DNA of 64,000 bases, from the NCBI RefSeq assembly GCF_000247815.1, contig NC_021675.1, positions 62,956,468-63,020,467 of the forward strand, written 5' to 3'. Below, in pieces: positions 27,100 through 38,295 of this stretch. Under the pieces are notes generated by a model. That model was given only the letters and a program-made list of their open reading frames with translations, did no database searches and had not been told where the DNA came from. Position 1 is the first letter of the stretch. Each line of letters starts with the position of its first letter. Source of the stretch: Ficedula albicollis. Taxonomy: Eukaryota; Chordata; Aves; Passeriformes; Muscicapidae. The translations under genes and the position numbers were made by a program.

Positions 27100-27939
27100 G
27101 CTTGCAAAGCCTTGGTTTATTTGTTGTAATTGCCTTCCCATGACTAATTTAAGTGACACTTGGCAAGTCTCATTTCCCAGCCTGAGACCCACTTTACCAC
27201 TGGCCATCAGTCTTTCTGTTTCTTGCACAATCTCTGCTTATACCTGATTTTCCTTTTGTTTTGGCTCACTACACACTTTGAGCTCCAGCTGCACCAGGAA
27301 AATTTATTTCCTTGCTTCTTATTCAGTCGTGTGGCACAAGGAGTTGAAAGGAGCCCAGTGTAAGCTGTCTGCACCAAATCAGGCACCACCCAAAGTGTAA
27401 ACCTGGGATGGCAATAAGAATAGGGTGCTTGGGGATTTTTGTTTTGGTTATTTGTGTTCTGCCAATTACCCTACCAAAAAAAAAGCACAAAAACGTGCTC
27501 AGTCTCAAGGAATGTAAGCATTTGTGTCAAATTTTAGATACTTGTACTGTGCTTGAAAAGCATCAGAGAATGATATAACTACAGAAATAGAGAAGGGATG
27601 TTTAAAAGCTGGTACTGTGATATCAACAGGAGTCCTGACTGTGGGATTCAGGACTGGGTTACCTGTCTAAATATGCAACTCACCTAAGCCTTTAAATATG
27701 CTCAGGCCTTTCTCATTCTGTTGTTTATCCCAAAATCGTGCTCACTTTGGATTTTGCTTGCTGCTTTTTCTTTTAGCTGCTCTCCCATGGGAATGCAGAC
27801 AAGTCTGGCTCCAGAGACACTATCAAGGGGCCCTAAAGGGGCTCTCAGTAACAGAGCAGAACATATCAATAATGGCATGCTTCCTCCTTGCTCCGAGAGG
27901 TAAAAGGATTCTGATTGTTCTCCTCAACAGACCTGCATT
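26185..27939 (+). repeat. 870-bp poly-T-led tandem duplication
   Basis: Two 843-bp bodies (26225-27067 and 27095-27937) look identical on reading, from AACATGCTTGCAAAGCCTTG to CTCCTCAACAGACCTGCA. The first is preceded by 40 T (26185-26224) and the second by 27 T (27068-27094). After the second body only two T remain before AAAATGG. Identity across 843 bp means either a very recent duplication or a false duplicate kept by the assembler at the homopolymer. No TE family or coding exon was recognised within the unit. Confidence 0.96.
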
Positions 27940-30489
27940 AAAATGGCAATATAGTTACATACAAAGAGGATACTTTTCTTTCTTTGTTCACTAGAATTGC
28001 CAGAGAAACTTGGAAAACATTTACATTCCAAAGATATAGAGACGTGAAAAAGAGCAAATGTTTTCATTAGCAATATTCTATTGTGTTTATAGACTTTTAC
28101 CAAAACTTTGGTAAAAATACAACCTCCTTCTTGGCTTTTTTGTTGTTGTCTTTTAATGCTGACAAATACTGCAATTTATTTGTTACATAACCAATTCCAG
28201 GGCCCAACAGTATCCCTGTAGAGACAGAACAATCCATTATGGAGGAGGAAGCATGCCAGAAAAAGCAAGGCTTCATGAAGGCATTTTGCCTATTTCTGTC
28301 ACGCTTTCCGGCTGAAGCTTGAAGGAAATAAACTCACTAATACTTCTTCAACATATTTGGCTGACAGCTTGTACATCCCTGTTTGTCTTCAGTATTACAG
28401 AGTTGCTGATGTGCAGGACAAGGGCAAAGTGATCTATCTGTGGTTGTTACTGTCCCTGGCATCACAGATTATCCCATTTCTTTTTTGCTGTGCTGCATTT
28501 GCAAACAGATTGTATCACTACAGCAAACAACATTCTCTCCTGCCTGGCTCTCAGTGTGCCTGTGTGCAAGCAGCTATAATTTGGGTTTGGCATCTACACG
28601 ACTGAGGTCTGTAATGGGAAACTCAGGCATGTCCATTTGACTAACGTGTTTTGCAGTAGCATGAAATATCTAGAAAGAACATGAGCAGCATTTGAAAAAC
28701 AGGGTTTCATAAAAATTCCAAGAAAGTAATCTGTCACCCCCCTAGTTTTCAGAGGAAATAACCACACAATCCTCATGATTATACTTATTAAGCGAGGAGA
28801 AGGCCATTATTGGGACTAGAAGAATGTATTTTCCTTGACTTGCCTGCCCTTGTTAGCACAAAGTATCAACTTTCCCCACATGACCTCATCTGCTAACCTG
28901 TGTTCTGGCAAGCCCAGTGAGAAACATCCGTTTCCATCATATATTCCAAAGGAGTATCTCCTTAAAATACAAAATGTAACCAGTTTCACACTAAGCATAT
29001 TGTTAGAATGACACTAAACACCAAATTTTTAGTTGCACTGAAACACATTTCAAGGCAAAGTACTTTTTTTTCATTTTTGAAACTGAGCAAACGAAAGATA
29101 GTCTCAGCTGCAGGGGCAGAGAATCCCAAATAAGCCACTGCTACACCTCCAAGATACAGTTCATGATCTGAGTGCTCTGTGCTGTGATCTCCTCCTACTC
29201 CTTCCAGTCTGCTGCGGCGAACTGCGCGGTGACGGAAACCATCAGAACAATTCCAGTCTGCTGCTGGTGACTAACAACATTTTCATCTTGTCAAAGCCAT
29301 ATAACTTACATGGCTGTGAAGTTTCCAGGAGGAAATTACTACTCACATCACTACAGCCTTTTTAAGATGGCTCACACCAAGAGGAGTGCAGGGCAGGACA
29401 AAATCCAGTGCAGCAATGCAGCCTTTCAGAGCTCTCCTGCTGCAGGCATGCTCAGGAAGGCAAGAACACCAGCAAGATTGGTGGCTACAGGTTTCAGTAC
29501 CACGTAGGAGGATTTAGATATGAAATCACCATTTGGAGAATGTGAAAGCAGACACGTCTCAAGAGCAGGCTTCATTTTGGGCACAACAAAAGGAGCAGCA
29601 TCCCAGGGTTGAAGGCTGCAGCAGCACCAAGACCCCTCTGGTGTGAGGAAGCTGGAGCTCTTGCAGACATCTGCCTGGAGGAGGGAGCTGAAGCTGCTGG
29701 TTGGGTGGCAAGTACTGCTAGGGAAACCAGGCAGTTTCCAACTTTGCTCCCTAACAGGACACTGAATAACTCTCATCCTGCCCTTTGATCTTGATGATAC
29801 CCCCATGTCCTTTCTCAAAGCCTTCTTCATATGTGGGCTATGTTTGCCCTGTTGTTCCCACACTTGCCTGTAAACACTTGTTAACATGAAGACTTTAACT
29901 CTCTTTTACACTGTTTTTAGCATCTTCCTGGCAGGCATCCTCACTGCAATCCTCCTTTTGAGCTGAGCAGACCTGAGCAGTTACTTTACATCCTGTAAGG
30001 ATATGGAATCTATCACAGTGTCCTTTGAAACCCTATGCATATGCAAATACATACATAATAATAAATTTTAAAAGCTTAAAAGTGAAGTAAAATAGGCCAG
30101 AACTGTTGTCTAAAAGCAACTTGCAAGAAGTATAAAAATTGATAGCAAATCCTTTTTAAAATGCATCGAGTGCAGGAAGCAAACCAGGGAATCAGTAGAG
30201 TCAATCTGTGATTAAAATTTAAAGTTAGCCTCAGAGAAGATAAGATCATAGGAGAGCTGAATAAATATCTTGCTTCTCTAAGAGAGTTAGGGAAATTCCC
30301 ATGCAAGACCTTTTCACCTAACAAGACTGTATTTTCCCAGGAGCTCCAAGGTAATATAGCATACTGTAGTGCATAACCTTTGGCTTAAATACAGTGTTTT
30401 CTGAGAAGAGAAAGACAATAAATGTGATTGTGATTTTCCTTAAATTGTTCCAAAAGTCAGGGTTCTACAGGCGTGGCATCTGGAGCAGA
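27940..30489. other. Unique DNA, no gene seen
   Basis: No recognised gene or repeat. Near 29,205-29,270, TTCCAGTCTGCTGC occurs twice around a small CpG-containing patch. Open frames at 29,426-29,887 (minus) show no known domain. Confidence 0.45.
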
Positions 30490-31525
30490 GTGTAGTAAAA
30501 CAATTAGGGGAGGCAATAATGGGTTATGAAGGAGTCAGCATAGTTCTTAGAAAAAAGACTCATGCCTCACAAGTAAATCTGCTGAAGTTCTCTGAAGGAG
30601 TCACTGGGCACGTGAAAAGGGAGATCCAGCATACATGGCCTATTCAGATTTCTAGGACAGCTTCATTTCTGTTACTTTTCAAGACTTTTCAAGAAAATGA
30701 TCACCAATGTCCAAAAAAAAAAGGCAAAAAGATGGGAAAACAAGGCAGGATTGAAACAGAGTTTTCACCGTGAAGAAAGGCATTTTCCTTCCTTGGGGAC
30801 TGGCATGGCATTTAAGTTGTTCAACATAGTTATAAACAACCTAATAAAAGTACTATAATGCAAAACTTACTATGAGAAGGAACATGAAAAAATGTGCTGA
30901 TGCTGAGTTACTTGGGGTAGTAAAGATAAATTCTGGGTGTGGGGAGAGACTTAATCATACTGAGCAACAGAGCAAGCTGAAATGCAGAGCACATAATGGC
31001 AAAAATCTTCCTAACAGCAAATAAAATGGGCCCTGAGCTGGTTGTTACCACTGAGGAATGAGAGCTTGGGTTGTAAGAGCTCCAAAAAGCTGGTGGTTCA
31101 ATACTCAGCAATAGTAAAACTGCAAACAGAACGTTTAGCTACTATCAGCTGTTAAACAGAACATTTAGTGACTATCAGCAAGGGAACCAAGAACAAATCT
31201 GAAAACAGTCTCATGCCATAGTACAAACCCATCAAGCTTCACAGCCTGGAAATCTTTTAGTGCAAGATAACCCACTGCAAGAAAGGCATAGGAAAATGCC
31301 ACAAAATGTGGCAATCGTGTGATTAGGCTGTAGATCTCCTTGCTTCAGGATGCTGTGGATGTTAGGAGTTCAGTCAGGTTTCATGTGAGCCTGGGAAAAC
31401 CTGAAGCAGAAAAACCCATCATCAATTTAAAAACAGAACCAGTTCCCTTCAGAACATTCACCACTTTGAAGGTTTTGGAATAAACAAGTACTGGGCTAGA
31501 TGGACCTTCCATAGGACCAATAAAA
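30490..31525 (+). mobile_element. Ancient CR1-type LINE, RT-end to 3' end
   Basis: This is an older and more diverged CR1 lineage than the other copies. Blocks in the expected order are: 'catgcctcacaagtaaatct' with 'gttctctgaaggagtcactg'; about 30,815, a degraded 'ttgttcaacatagttataaa' corresponding to the FNIFINDL region of reverse transcriptase; 'gagctggttgttaccactga' with 'ggttcaatactcagcaatag'; 'atgccatagtacaaacccat'; and near the end 'actgggctagatggacc'. A 30-bp duplication (about 31121-31180, repeating AAACAGAAC(G/A)TTTAG) is internal. Frames are broken by stops and indels throughout, and much internal sequence is deleted. Confidence 0.75.
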
Positions 31526-31908
31526 ACATTCTTACAAAATCATCACTGCTTTTAAAATATGTTATACAAATTGTTTCCTTGTCATTAAGGGAATGCCTCA
31601 GCTGATTTCTCTGTAGTCACCTGATGAACTTTAGGTTGACTCAGCACCTGAGTCATTGTGTCACATTTCATCAGGCTCAATCCAGTGCCTGGTACATTCA
31701 CCATGAATTTTGCTGGGACTTCCTGTAAGACCCAGGTGAAGCTAGTACAAACAGTAAAAACTCAGCAGAGGTAGGACCTCTGAACTTTGGGGTTTTTTAT
31801 CTTTTCTCCAATGGTTAAATAAGAAATATCTGTGGATTAGATACAACTGAATTATTGTGACATAGCAATGCTATCAGGATGAGAGAGATCAGAACTATGT
31901 AGAAAGTC
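31526..31908. other. Unique DNA, no gene seen
   Basis: Sequence between the ancient CR1 3' end and the zinc-knuckle frame. Nothing recognised. GTTGACTCAGCAC near 31,635 resembles an AP-1/Maf-type site but stands alone. Confidence 0.4.
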
Positions 31909-32232
31909 ATGTTACCCTTCAGAAAGGTGGTGGAGAGGACAGCACTTTCTCAAAAGGGCACAGACAATGAAAAGGGAGCTGAAAGCTCCTTAGAAACCAA
32001 ACCTAACAACCAGAAAACCCAAAAACAGTCTTGTGATTGTGGCCGCTGTGGACATCTGTCCAACAACTGTGCCAAGAATTCAACTAATAAGCCAAGAACA
32101 CAGCCAGAACTGAACAAAGGAGTGCTGTCTCCTTGGGGAAGCTGTCTGGTACCCTGCAGTCTAGCTCTGAAGAGCACACACTCTGTGACAGACAATATAC
32201 AGAGGATTCCAGACCCCAACACTCCACTTTAG
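31909..32232 (+). pseudogene. Possible retroviral gag zinc-knuckle relic
   Basis: A 107-codon frame contains CDCGRCGHLSNNC at about codons 42-54, followed by a basic/polar stretch (AKNSTNKPRTQ). The spacing fits a CCHC zinc knuckle (C-x2-C-x4-H-x4-C), as in retroviral nucleocapsid, except that the first cysteine position holds Ser; the second Cys, His and last Cys are in place. Upstream residues are Lys/Gln/Asn-rich, as is common near gag nucleocapsid. No capsid, protease or polymerase neighbours and no flanking LTRs were recognised. Whether it is an endogenous-retrovirus remnant or a chance resemblance is open. There is no evidence of a working protein. Confidence 0.3.
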
Positions 32233-33984
32233 ACTGAAGAACATATCCAAAATGCAGCATTTTCAAGAGAAATTTAAACATAAAACTGTATCCGTCCTAA
32301 TGAAAATATGAGACCCTTGAACTGAGAATAAGGAAACAGGACAGACATGGGTGGCATTGTCTGTGACTCAACTCTTGATAATTTTGCTATCCATAAATTA
32401 ACACGATAGTTTACCAGAAACAAAGTTATTATATCCATGCCCCATGTAATCTTAAGGCAGAATTAGATATTCTAATTAGAATTAGATGGATCACTATAAG
32501 CAAACACAAGAGATGCTGTGCAGTTACAGAACAGAGCTGCTGCCAGGACCATGCATTGTGAACCATTGCAGTGTGAAGTTGGAATACAGAAGGAATTACA
32601 GCAATCTGATCTTTGACGCCTATCAGTCAGTTCTACTGTAATATTTATCTGCATATCAAGAGCATATAATAATGGTAAGAAAAAATGGGAGTCACAAAGT
32701 GTACAGTAAATTGAAAAACTGGAAGTCTATAGGAAGGTTTTTAGAAAACATGTGGGCTACCCAACCACCAGTGAAACTAGGTACCAAAAGCTTCAGTGCA
32801 GCATAAAATTGTCTTTGCCTGTGAGCTCTCACTCCTGCTGCCAAAAATCTGAAGAGCTTGAGCTGTTCTAATCTCCAATTTGTAAACAGTCAGTGTTTAT
32901 TTTGTTTCTCTATTTTTTGAATATTATGATTATTTCTGCTCTTAGTTTAATGATAAGCAGCTCATTTATTTTTCCAAGCCCTATATTTTTTGAAATTGAG
33001 CCAACCACATTTTCAGCATGATATGAATTTTCCTTCACCTTGCTTTACCAAGCGTTATGAAAGTTACTTTCTTGCTGTCTGTAAAGCAATTTGAAATCTT
33101 CTTCTGACAGATATAATATATCCAAATAATCATTCAGCCCCATTCACAGCTGAATCTTCTCCAGTGCATCAGGGCAGAATTACCTGGTGACATGTTGAAT
33201 GGCTCAGAAAAAGAAGGGGTTTCTCCTCTGTTTCTGCTCACACAAAACTCACTGATGCCACAAAGCATTTCCAGTGATTTTCTCCTTCAGGAAAGTGGAG
33301 ATCATTTTGCCTTGATCAGAAATGCTGTGTTTGCAGAAGCAGAACAGCTCTCTGTTTCTGACATGAACAGACTGGTGCCTGAGAAAGTCTTTGCAATTTC
33401 CTCTTTCTCCTCTTGCAAAACATCTCTTCACATCAGGAGTAAAGCACAGCAAAGCCGAGGTGAGAGAAGCTGTAATTTGTAAGGGACAGCCACACAGTGC
33501 TGCAGCTCCTTGCTGATCTCAGTGTGCCTCCTGCACACCAGCCCATGGTGGACATTGCTAGGTGTGCTACACTCTCCTCTCCCTGTGGTCACTAATGTGC
33601 ATAAATTATGTGAGGACACTGTGGATCTCAGTGGTGCAAAGGACAGAAAACTGCTGGGACATTCTGCTTTTACAAATACAGCATCTGAGCCTAGGACATA
33701 TCCTGTGTAGGTTAAAAATAAACCACATGAAAGAGTGGCCACAGCAGCTACATTTTGACATGCAGTCTAGAAATGTTATCTTTCCAAACAAACTAAGCAC
33801 AGCATTAGGCTTGGAAATAATGATTATTTCAATATATCCGAGTCCTGCATCAAACACAGCAAAGTGAGATTCACCTCTAGATTAATATACCAAAATTGAA
33901 TTATCTGTGTGAGCTGGCTGGGTAATGTTCCTTTGTGGTGGAGTTCTAGGGCTTGATTTTGGCTTTCCTGTTGCACACATAAGT
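32233..33984. other. Unique AT-rich DNA, no gene seen
   Basis: No repeat family or gene recognised. Overlapping plus and minus frames at 33,190-33,870 lack domains or splice support. Confidence 0.45.
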
Positions 33985-34090
33985 GGTTAACATTATTTAA
34001 GCTGCTGCATCAGTGACTTCTGCACAGGGAGGGCAGCTATAAAAGAAGCCCTGCATCCCAGGAGCAGCAGCCAGGGGCCAGGTGAGGTAC
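33985..34090 (+). promoter_or_regulatory. Candidate TATA promoter with splice donor
   Basis: Seen directly: GGTTAACATTATTTAA at 33985-34000 (HNF1-like half-site), then TATAAAAG at 34038-34045, then, about 30-45 nt downstream, GGGGCCAG|GTGAGG with the splice-donor GT at 34082. A TATA box, start site and very short noncoding first exon ending in a consensus donor would fit a tissue-specific gene. The implied first exon would be only about 15 nt, which is unusually short. No downstream coding exon was recognised, and an old CR1 lies about 1.2 kb downstream. Confidence 0.25.
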
Positions 34091-35289
34091 CTGACCAGCC
34101 ACAATGTGCCTCTGTTGAGGCAAAAGTGTCCTATGCTTGGTCAATAGTTCAAAAGAGCTTCTCAGCTTACCCGAAGGCAGCTCCCTATTCTTTATCTAAT
34201 TACTAGGGTACATTCCCTAGATTTCCATTGGTTATGAAGGAAGCTTTACTTGCAAATAAAGTATCTCCACTTAGCTTCCTCAATTATGTGTATTAATCTG
34301 ACTCTTGCTCAATGGGCTTAATTCAAATGCCTGATAATTTGCATTTTTTTTTTTTTCCATTTGAGATGCCTTAAGGTATCCTGAGCTTTCCCAAGGAGCT
34401 GACAGCTACGAAATAGGAGCTGCACGAGGCACCCCTGTCCTTGGAGCTGCAGCTGCAGACATGGCCCCACTGCTCAGAGCACCTCCAAAGGCACTTGGGG
34501 CTCGTACTCAGGCAGCCACAAGTGCCATGTGTCCATGTGCTCTCTCTCTTTTCCCCCCCACTGATAATCAGTATACTGATTTATAAGAACCCAGCCTAGG
34601 TTCTGCTGCTGTGCTGAAGGCAGGGTGTGTTAGCCATTTCCTCCCCTTCTTCGTGTCTCTGTGGCCTGTGCACAAAGCCCTTCCTCTGCGTTCTCCCCTG
34701 ACACAGTGGTCACAGACACTGCAGTGAATGTCACGTTCTCAGGATCTGGCAGGCTCAGGCAAACCCACAGCCTGACCTCAAGGCTTTCTGGACATCACAG
34801 GCTTGGTTACCTCCTTGCTGAAGACATGTTCAGCTTTCCAGGGGATCACTCAGTGCACCAGCAGCACCCACAGGCAGCTCACCCACATGAATGTCCTAAA
34901 CATCATAAATTCCCTCCACCCAAATGTGCACTGCTTATCATAGAAATATTTTCCAGCACAGCTAAAACCCTCCACACAGGTACAGATGGTCTCAGCAAAC
35001 AATCACTGAGCCCTGGTGCCTTCTGGGCTGCAGGTAGCTCAGGTCCTGCTGTGTGTGAGTGCCCTTTTTTCCAGGAAGCCTCTTCCTGAGAGGATTGTTT
35101 TGTAGCTGTCAGAGGCAGGTTTTCATAACAGGCTGCCCTGGGGTGGGCAACTGCAGTGTATGGAAGAAACCTGTTTAAAGAAGAAACTGGGAGTGAAGTT
35201 AAGATAGCAAGTAGAAATTTTAGACAAGCATTAAGAACAAAATAAACCCTAGCTATCATAGAAGGCCCATAAGTCAAAGGAAATTATAA
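34091..35289. other. Unique DNA, no gene seen
   Basis: A T tract at about 34,347-34,360 and moderately GC-rich sequence at 34,390-35,090 with a 142-codon frame of no recognisable family. No splice pair or CpG cluster supports it. Confidence 0.45.
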
Positions 35290-35985
35290 ATCTGCAGATA
35301 ACAATGTAGAAAATGCAGAAGTACTAAAGAGTTCTAGTTCATATTTGGAGGAAGGAATATGATATTCCCACACCACATGAAGATGATGAACAGTGGTCGA
35401 GTTAGCAAATAAGTCAGATGATGATAAAAGGCATCTCTTGGGATAGTTACATAAACAACCTGCATTATTTGCACCTAGGAATAGTGAAAAAGCAAACTGT
35501 GGAGTACCTCTGGCTACTGTTACTTCTTGATATATTTTTGGCATTAACAACATTAAATGCAGGAAACGTGAGATTCCAAAAGACTGGAGGAGTGCAACTG
35601 TTGTGCCAACATAAAAAATAAGCAAATATACTGGGGGGAGATCTGTGCAAACAAAAAAAAATTTGTCCCCCTCAGGTAAAATAGTGGCAAAATAGATAAA
35701 GAATCTGATGAAAGAACAAGCATGTATTCAGTATTTCAGCCTTGACATCCTGACAGAAATGGGTGATACAAGATACAAATGAACCAAAAAGTGCAGAGAT
35801 TCAGAGCCAGCTGAAAGATGTCAACAAGTCTTCAGTGAGGTTCGTCATGGAATGATAAAAGTGCAGAGATTCAGAGCCAGCTGAAAGACGTCAACAGGTC
35901 TTCAGTGAGGTTCATCATGGAAGTAAAAAGAAAATAACCACAGAAAAATTTGCAGATGACACAAAGATGGAGTCCTAAATGAACC
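35290..35985 (+). mobile_element. Ancient CR1-type LINE, RT region fragment
   Basis: A decayed reverse-transcriptase segment. AATCTGATGAAAGAACAAGC near 35,700 matches the part of old CR1 elements before the catalytic core. At about 35,944 the reading KFADDTK (AAATTTGCAGATGACACAAA) keeps the catalytic Asp-Asp of the (F/Y)xDD motif. Between them is a 70-bp tandem duplication. Frames are broken by stops. It is on the same strand as the 30.5-kb fragment, but the two overlap in element coordinates, so they are separate insertions. Confidence 0.5.
35787..35926 (+). repeat. 70-bp tandem duplication
   Basis: The block AAAAGTGCAGAGATTCAGAG … GTTC(G/A)TCATGGAA is repeated with offset 70 (GTGCAGAGAT at 35791 and 35861). 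Three or so substitutions separate the copies. It lies inside the decayed CR1 reverse-transcriptase fragment, just before its FADD codons. Confidence 0.93.
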
Positions 35986-37430
35986 CAAGATATTTTTATT
36001 AGTGGTATGGACAACTACTATATACAGAGTGGAACAAACTAGCTAAGGAAACAAATTCTCCTTCTGTTGATATGAGGAGATTAAGGCCAGTTGCCACTCT
36101 GGTAATGATGCCTCAGGTAAGCACAAAATATGCTGCACTTCACTAGCACCAATTATCTTTTAAACAAACACAATTTTGCTTACACACCTTTCTGACTGAG
36201 TTCTGACATTTGCATGAACATTTGCACAGCATTACAGCTATGATTGGAAAGCCCCAGCAACTTCTCCAGAACATGTTTTGTTTTCTGCCCTCCAGTATTT
36301 GTAATCCTTTGTGCGGCAATTGAGGACTTGAGAATTTCTCTGAGAATTTCCTTGCATGAATCTAAACCTGTTATCACCTCTCAGGCAGTTTGCTACAAAT
36401 TGCTAGATTTCTCTAACCCACATTAAGTGTCATGGTAACAAGGCTTTGGCACCAGCAGATCCTTTTCCCCGTGGGATCTCAGTCTGGCGCTTCCATCTGG
36501 TGAGCAGCCTGCTGTCAGCACAGCCATGCAGCATCCTGGCTCTGCTGAGGGCACAGCACCACTGGCAAATCAACACCCAAAAGGACACATCCCCTGCCTC
36601 CTGCAAAGGCTTCCCTTCTCCCACATGCACATCCTCCTCTTTGAAGATTGTTGTACAGAGTTTCTCCAGTGCTCCTTTAGGCTTCAGGTTTACCAACATT
36701 CATTATGCATTTTCATAAAGATTTCAGCTCAATTTGATACACTTTATTCTTTTCCCCAAATCTTCCTATGCATTTTCATTCCACTGCTCCACAATCTGTT
36801 TCTAAATCATATTTTATGTTTTTAAAGGACAACTAGAAGTCAAAAGAAGAATTATTTATAAGTACTAATCCTTGTTCAACCCTTACATAAGTGATCATAG
36901 CTTTGATGAACAGCATTTCATTTTCTTTCCTCTAAGTTTTATATTCATGTGAAGATAACCCACTTAGAGATCTCTTTCTTAAGCCTGCTTTATAGTCTTT
37001 ATAGCTTTTTACAATGCTGTCTACACTGCTTAATCTTTCCACTGGAATATATGTTTGCCAGCACTGGCAGCTACATTAGAAGCAATACTCAAAATAATTT
37101 TTAATGCTGATATTGCAAAATAAAAGTCATCACTGAGCAGCATTAGGTAATTTTAATATTAGAAGTCATTAAATACTTGTGATCTAGATTATCTAGGGTA
37201 GGAGGTATGTACTCTACCAGTAAATAATATGGGCAAAATTTGGCCCTTTTCACTTGTCTATCCTGTACTGGAGGTCTCCAGGCACATAACAATATGGGTT
37301 AGCAATGGCACGTGCAAGCAGTGAGAGTGCTGCAGAGTGGTTTTATGGGCAGCATGGAGAATATATTCACACAGACAATGTGCTACTGTCTAGAAATACC
37401 AGAGCTGGCTCTGAATAAACTGCCTCAGAA
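35986..37430. other. Unique AT-rich DNA, no gene seen
   Basis: No family recognised. A minus-strand frame at 36180-36377 looks protein-like but starts at GTG and lacks a good acceptor. Overlapping frames at 36,430-36,825 have no domain. Confidence 0.45.
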
Positions 37431-37470
37431 AGCAGATGCAGAGTGACTAAATCAGTATTGCTTTCCACTT

Positions 37471-37484
37471 GGGCTAATTAGCCC
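37471..37484. promoter_or_regulatory. 14-bp palindrome GGGCTAATTAGCCC
   Basis: A perfect palindrome with a central CTAATTAG homeodomain core. It lies in a well-mixed, non-repetitive stretch (37,440-37,620) that also contains CAGCTG and resembles a conserved noncoding element. Binding by an Msx/En/Lhx-type homeodomain protein is an inference from the core. Confidence 0.35.
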
Positions 37485-38220
37485 AGATAATACCCAGGCC
37501 AAATCAGCTGGCACAGAGCTCTACAACTCTTCACATGGGCTTGTTCCTCAGCCAGCTCTGATTGTGCTGTGTGAAAATCCTTTGTGCCACAAAAGCCTGC
37601 ATTTGCTGCTGCACAGCAAGTCTTTGTGGGGTTTATAGAATGGCTGTAAACCTTTTATCAGAGGGAATGCAGCCTGGAGGCTGCAGGAGGATGGTGTGTT
37701 TTATATGCAGTGTCATACAATGAAATGTGTGGAGAATCCCACAGGCAGAAACTGCAAACCAAGTGTTGGGTTCTTCTTCCCAGCATCTCCTCTCATGAGC
37801 ATCTGGACAACAAGGGTTTGTACCACCCCAGACACACAAAAAAAGGCTTGAACCTGGATTTCCCACAGTGTCACTGCCACCACCACTGATGGAGCAGAAA
37901 ATACTGGGGAAGAAGCTCAGATTCGTTTCCAGTATGGAAGAAGCTGTGTCCCATTAATTCTGACTGGTGCCCAGGGACAGGTGTGTTCCAGGACATTGGC
38001 TTCCATCAGCAATTCATGCACTCCCAGAGCTCTGAACTTATTCCTTGGGATCAGAGCAGTGCTGAGTTTGCCAGTGAAAGGATTTCCCTACAATGTGGAG
38101 TTGGGCAATGCTTTGCCTCAGGCTGACATTTCCAATCTTGCAATATCACCTAGACTGTCCCTGAATGCTGAGAACTGCTTCTTAGGGACACCTGTGGTTC
38201 AGGTCAGGTTTGTCCTCACC
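37485..38220. other. Unique DNA, no gene seen
   Basis: Slightly GC-richer sequence with frames on both strands. No domain, splice pair or repeat recognised. Confidence 0.4.
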
Positions 38221-38295
38221 TTGCCACATGCCAGAGAGCTTCCTCATCCTCATTTCACCTTGCCACATGCCAGAGAGCTTCCTCATTGCCATTAG
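38218..38295 (+). repeat. 39-bp tandem duplication
   Basis: TTGCCACATGCCAGAGAGCT then TCCTCAT is repeated with offset 39 (starts 38221 and 38260), preceded each time by CACC. Copies are identical over the 27-bp core and differ at the 3' end. Confidence 0.9.

Noticed and set aside
36180..36377. Protein-like minus-strand frame (…KEILREILKSS…)
   Set aside because: It starts at GTG, no clear splice acceptor precedes it, and it matches no family I recognise. The downstream GTGTGT donor is weak.
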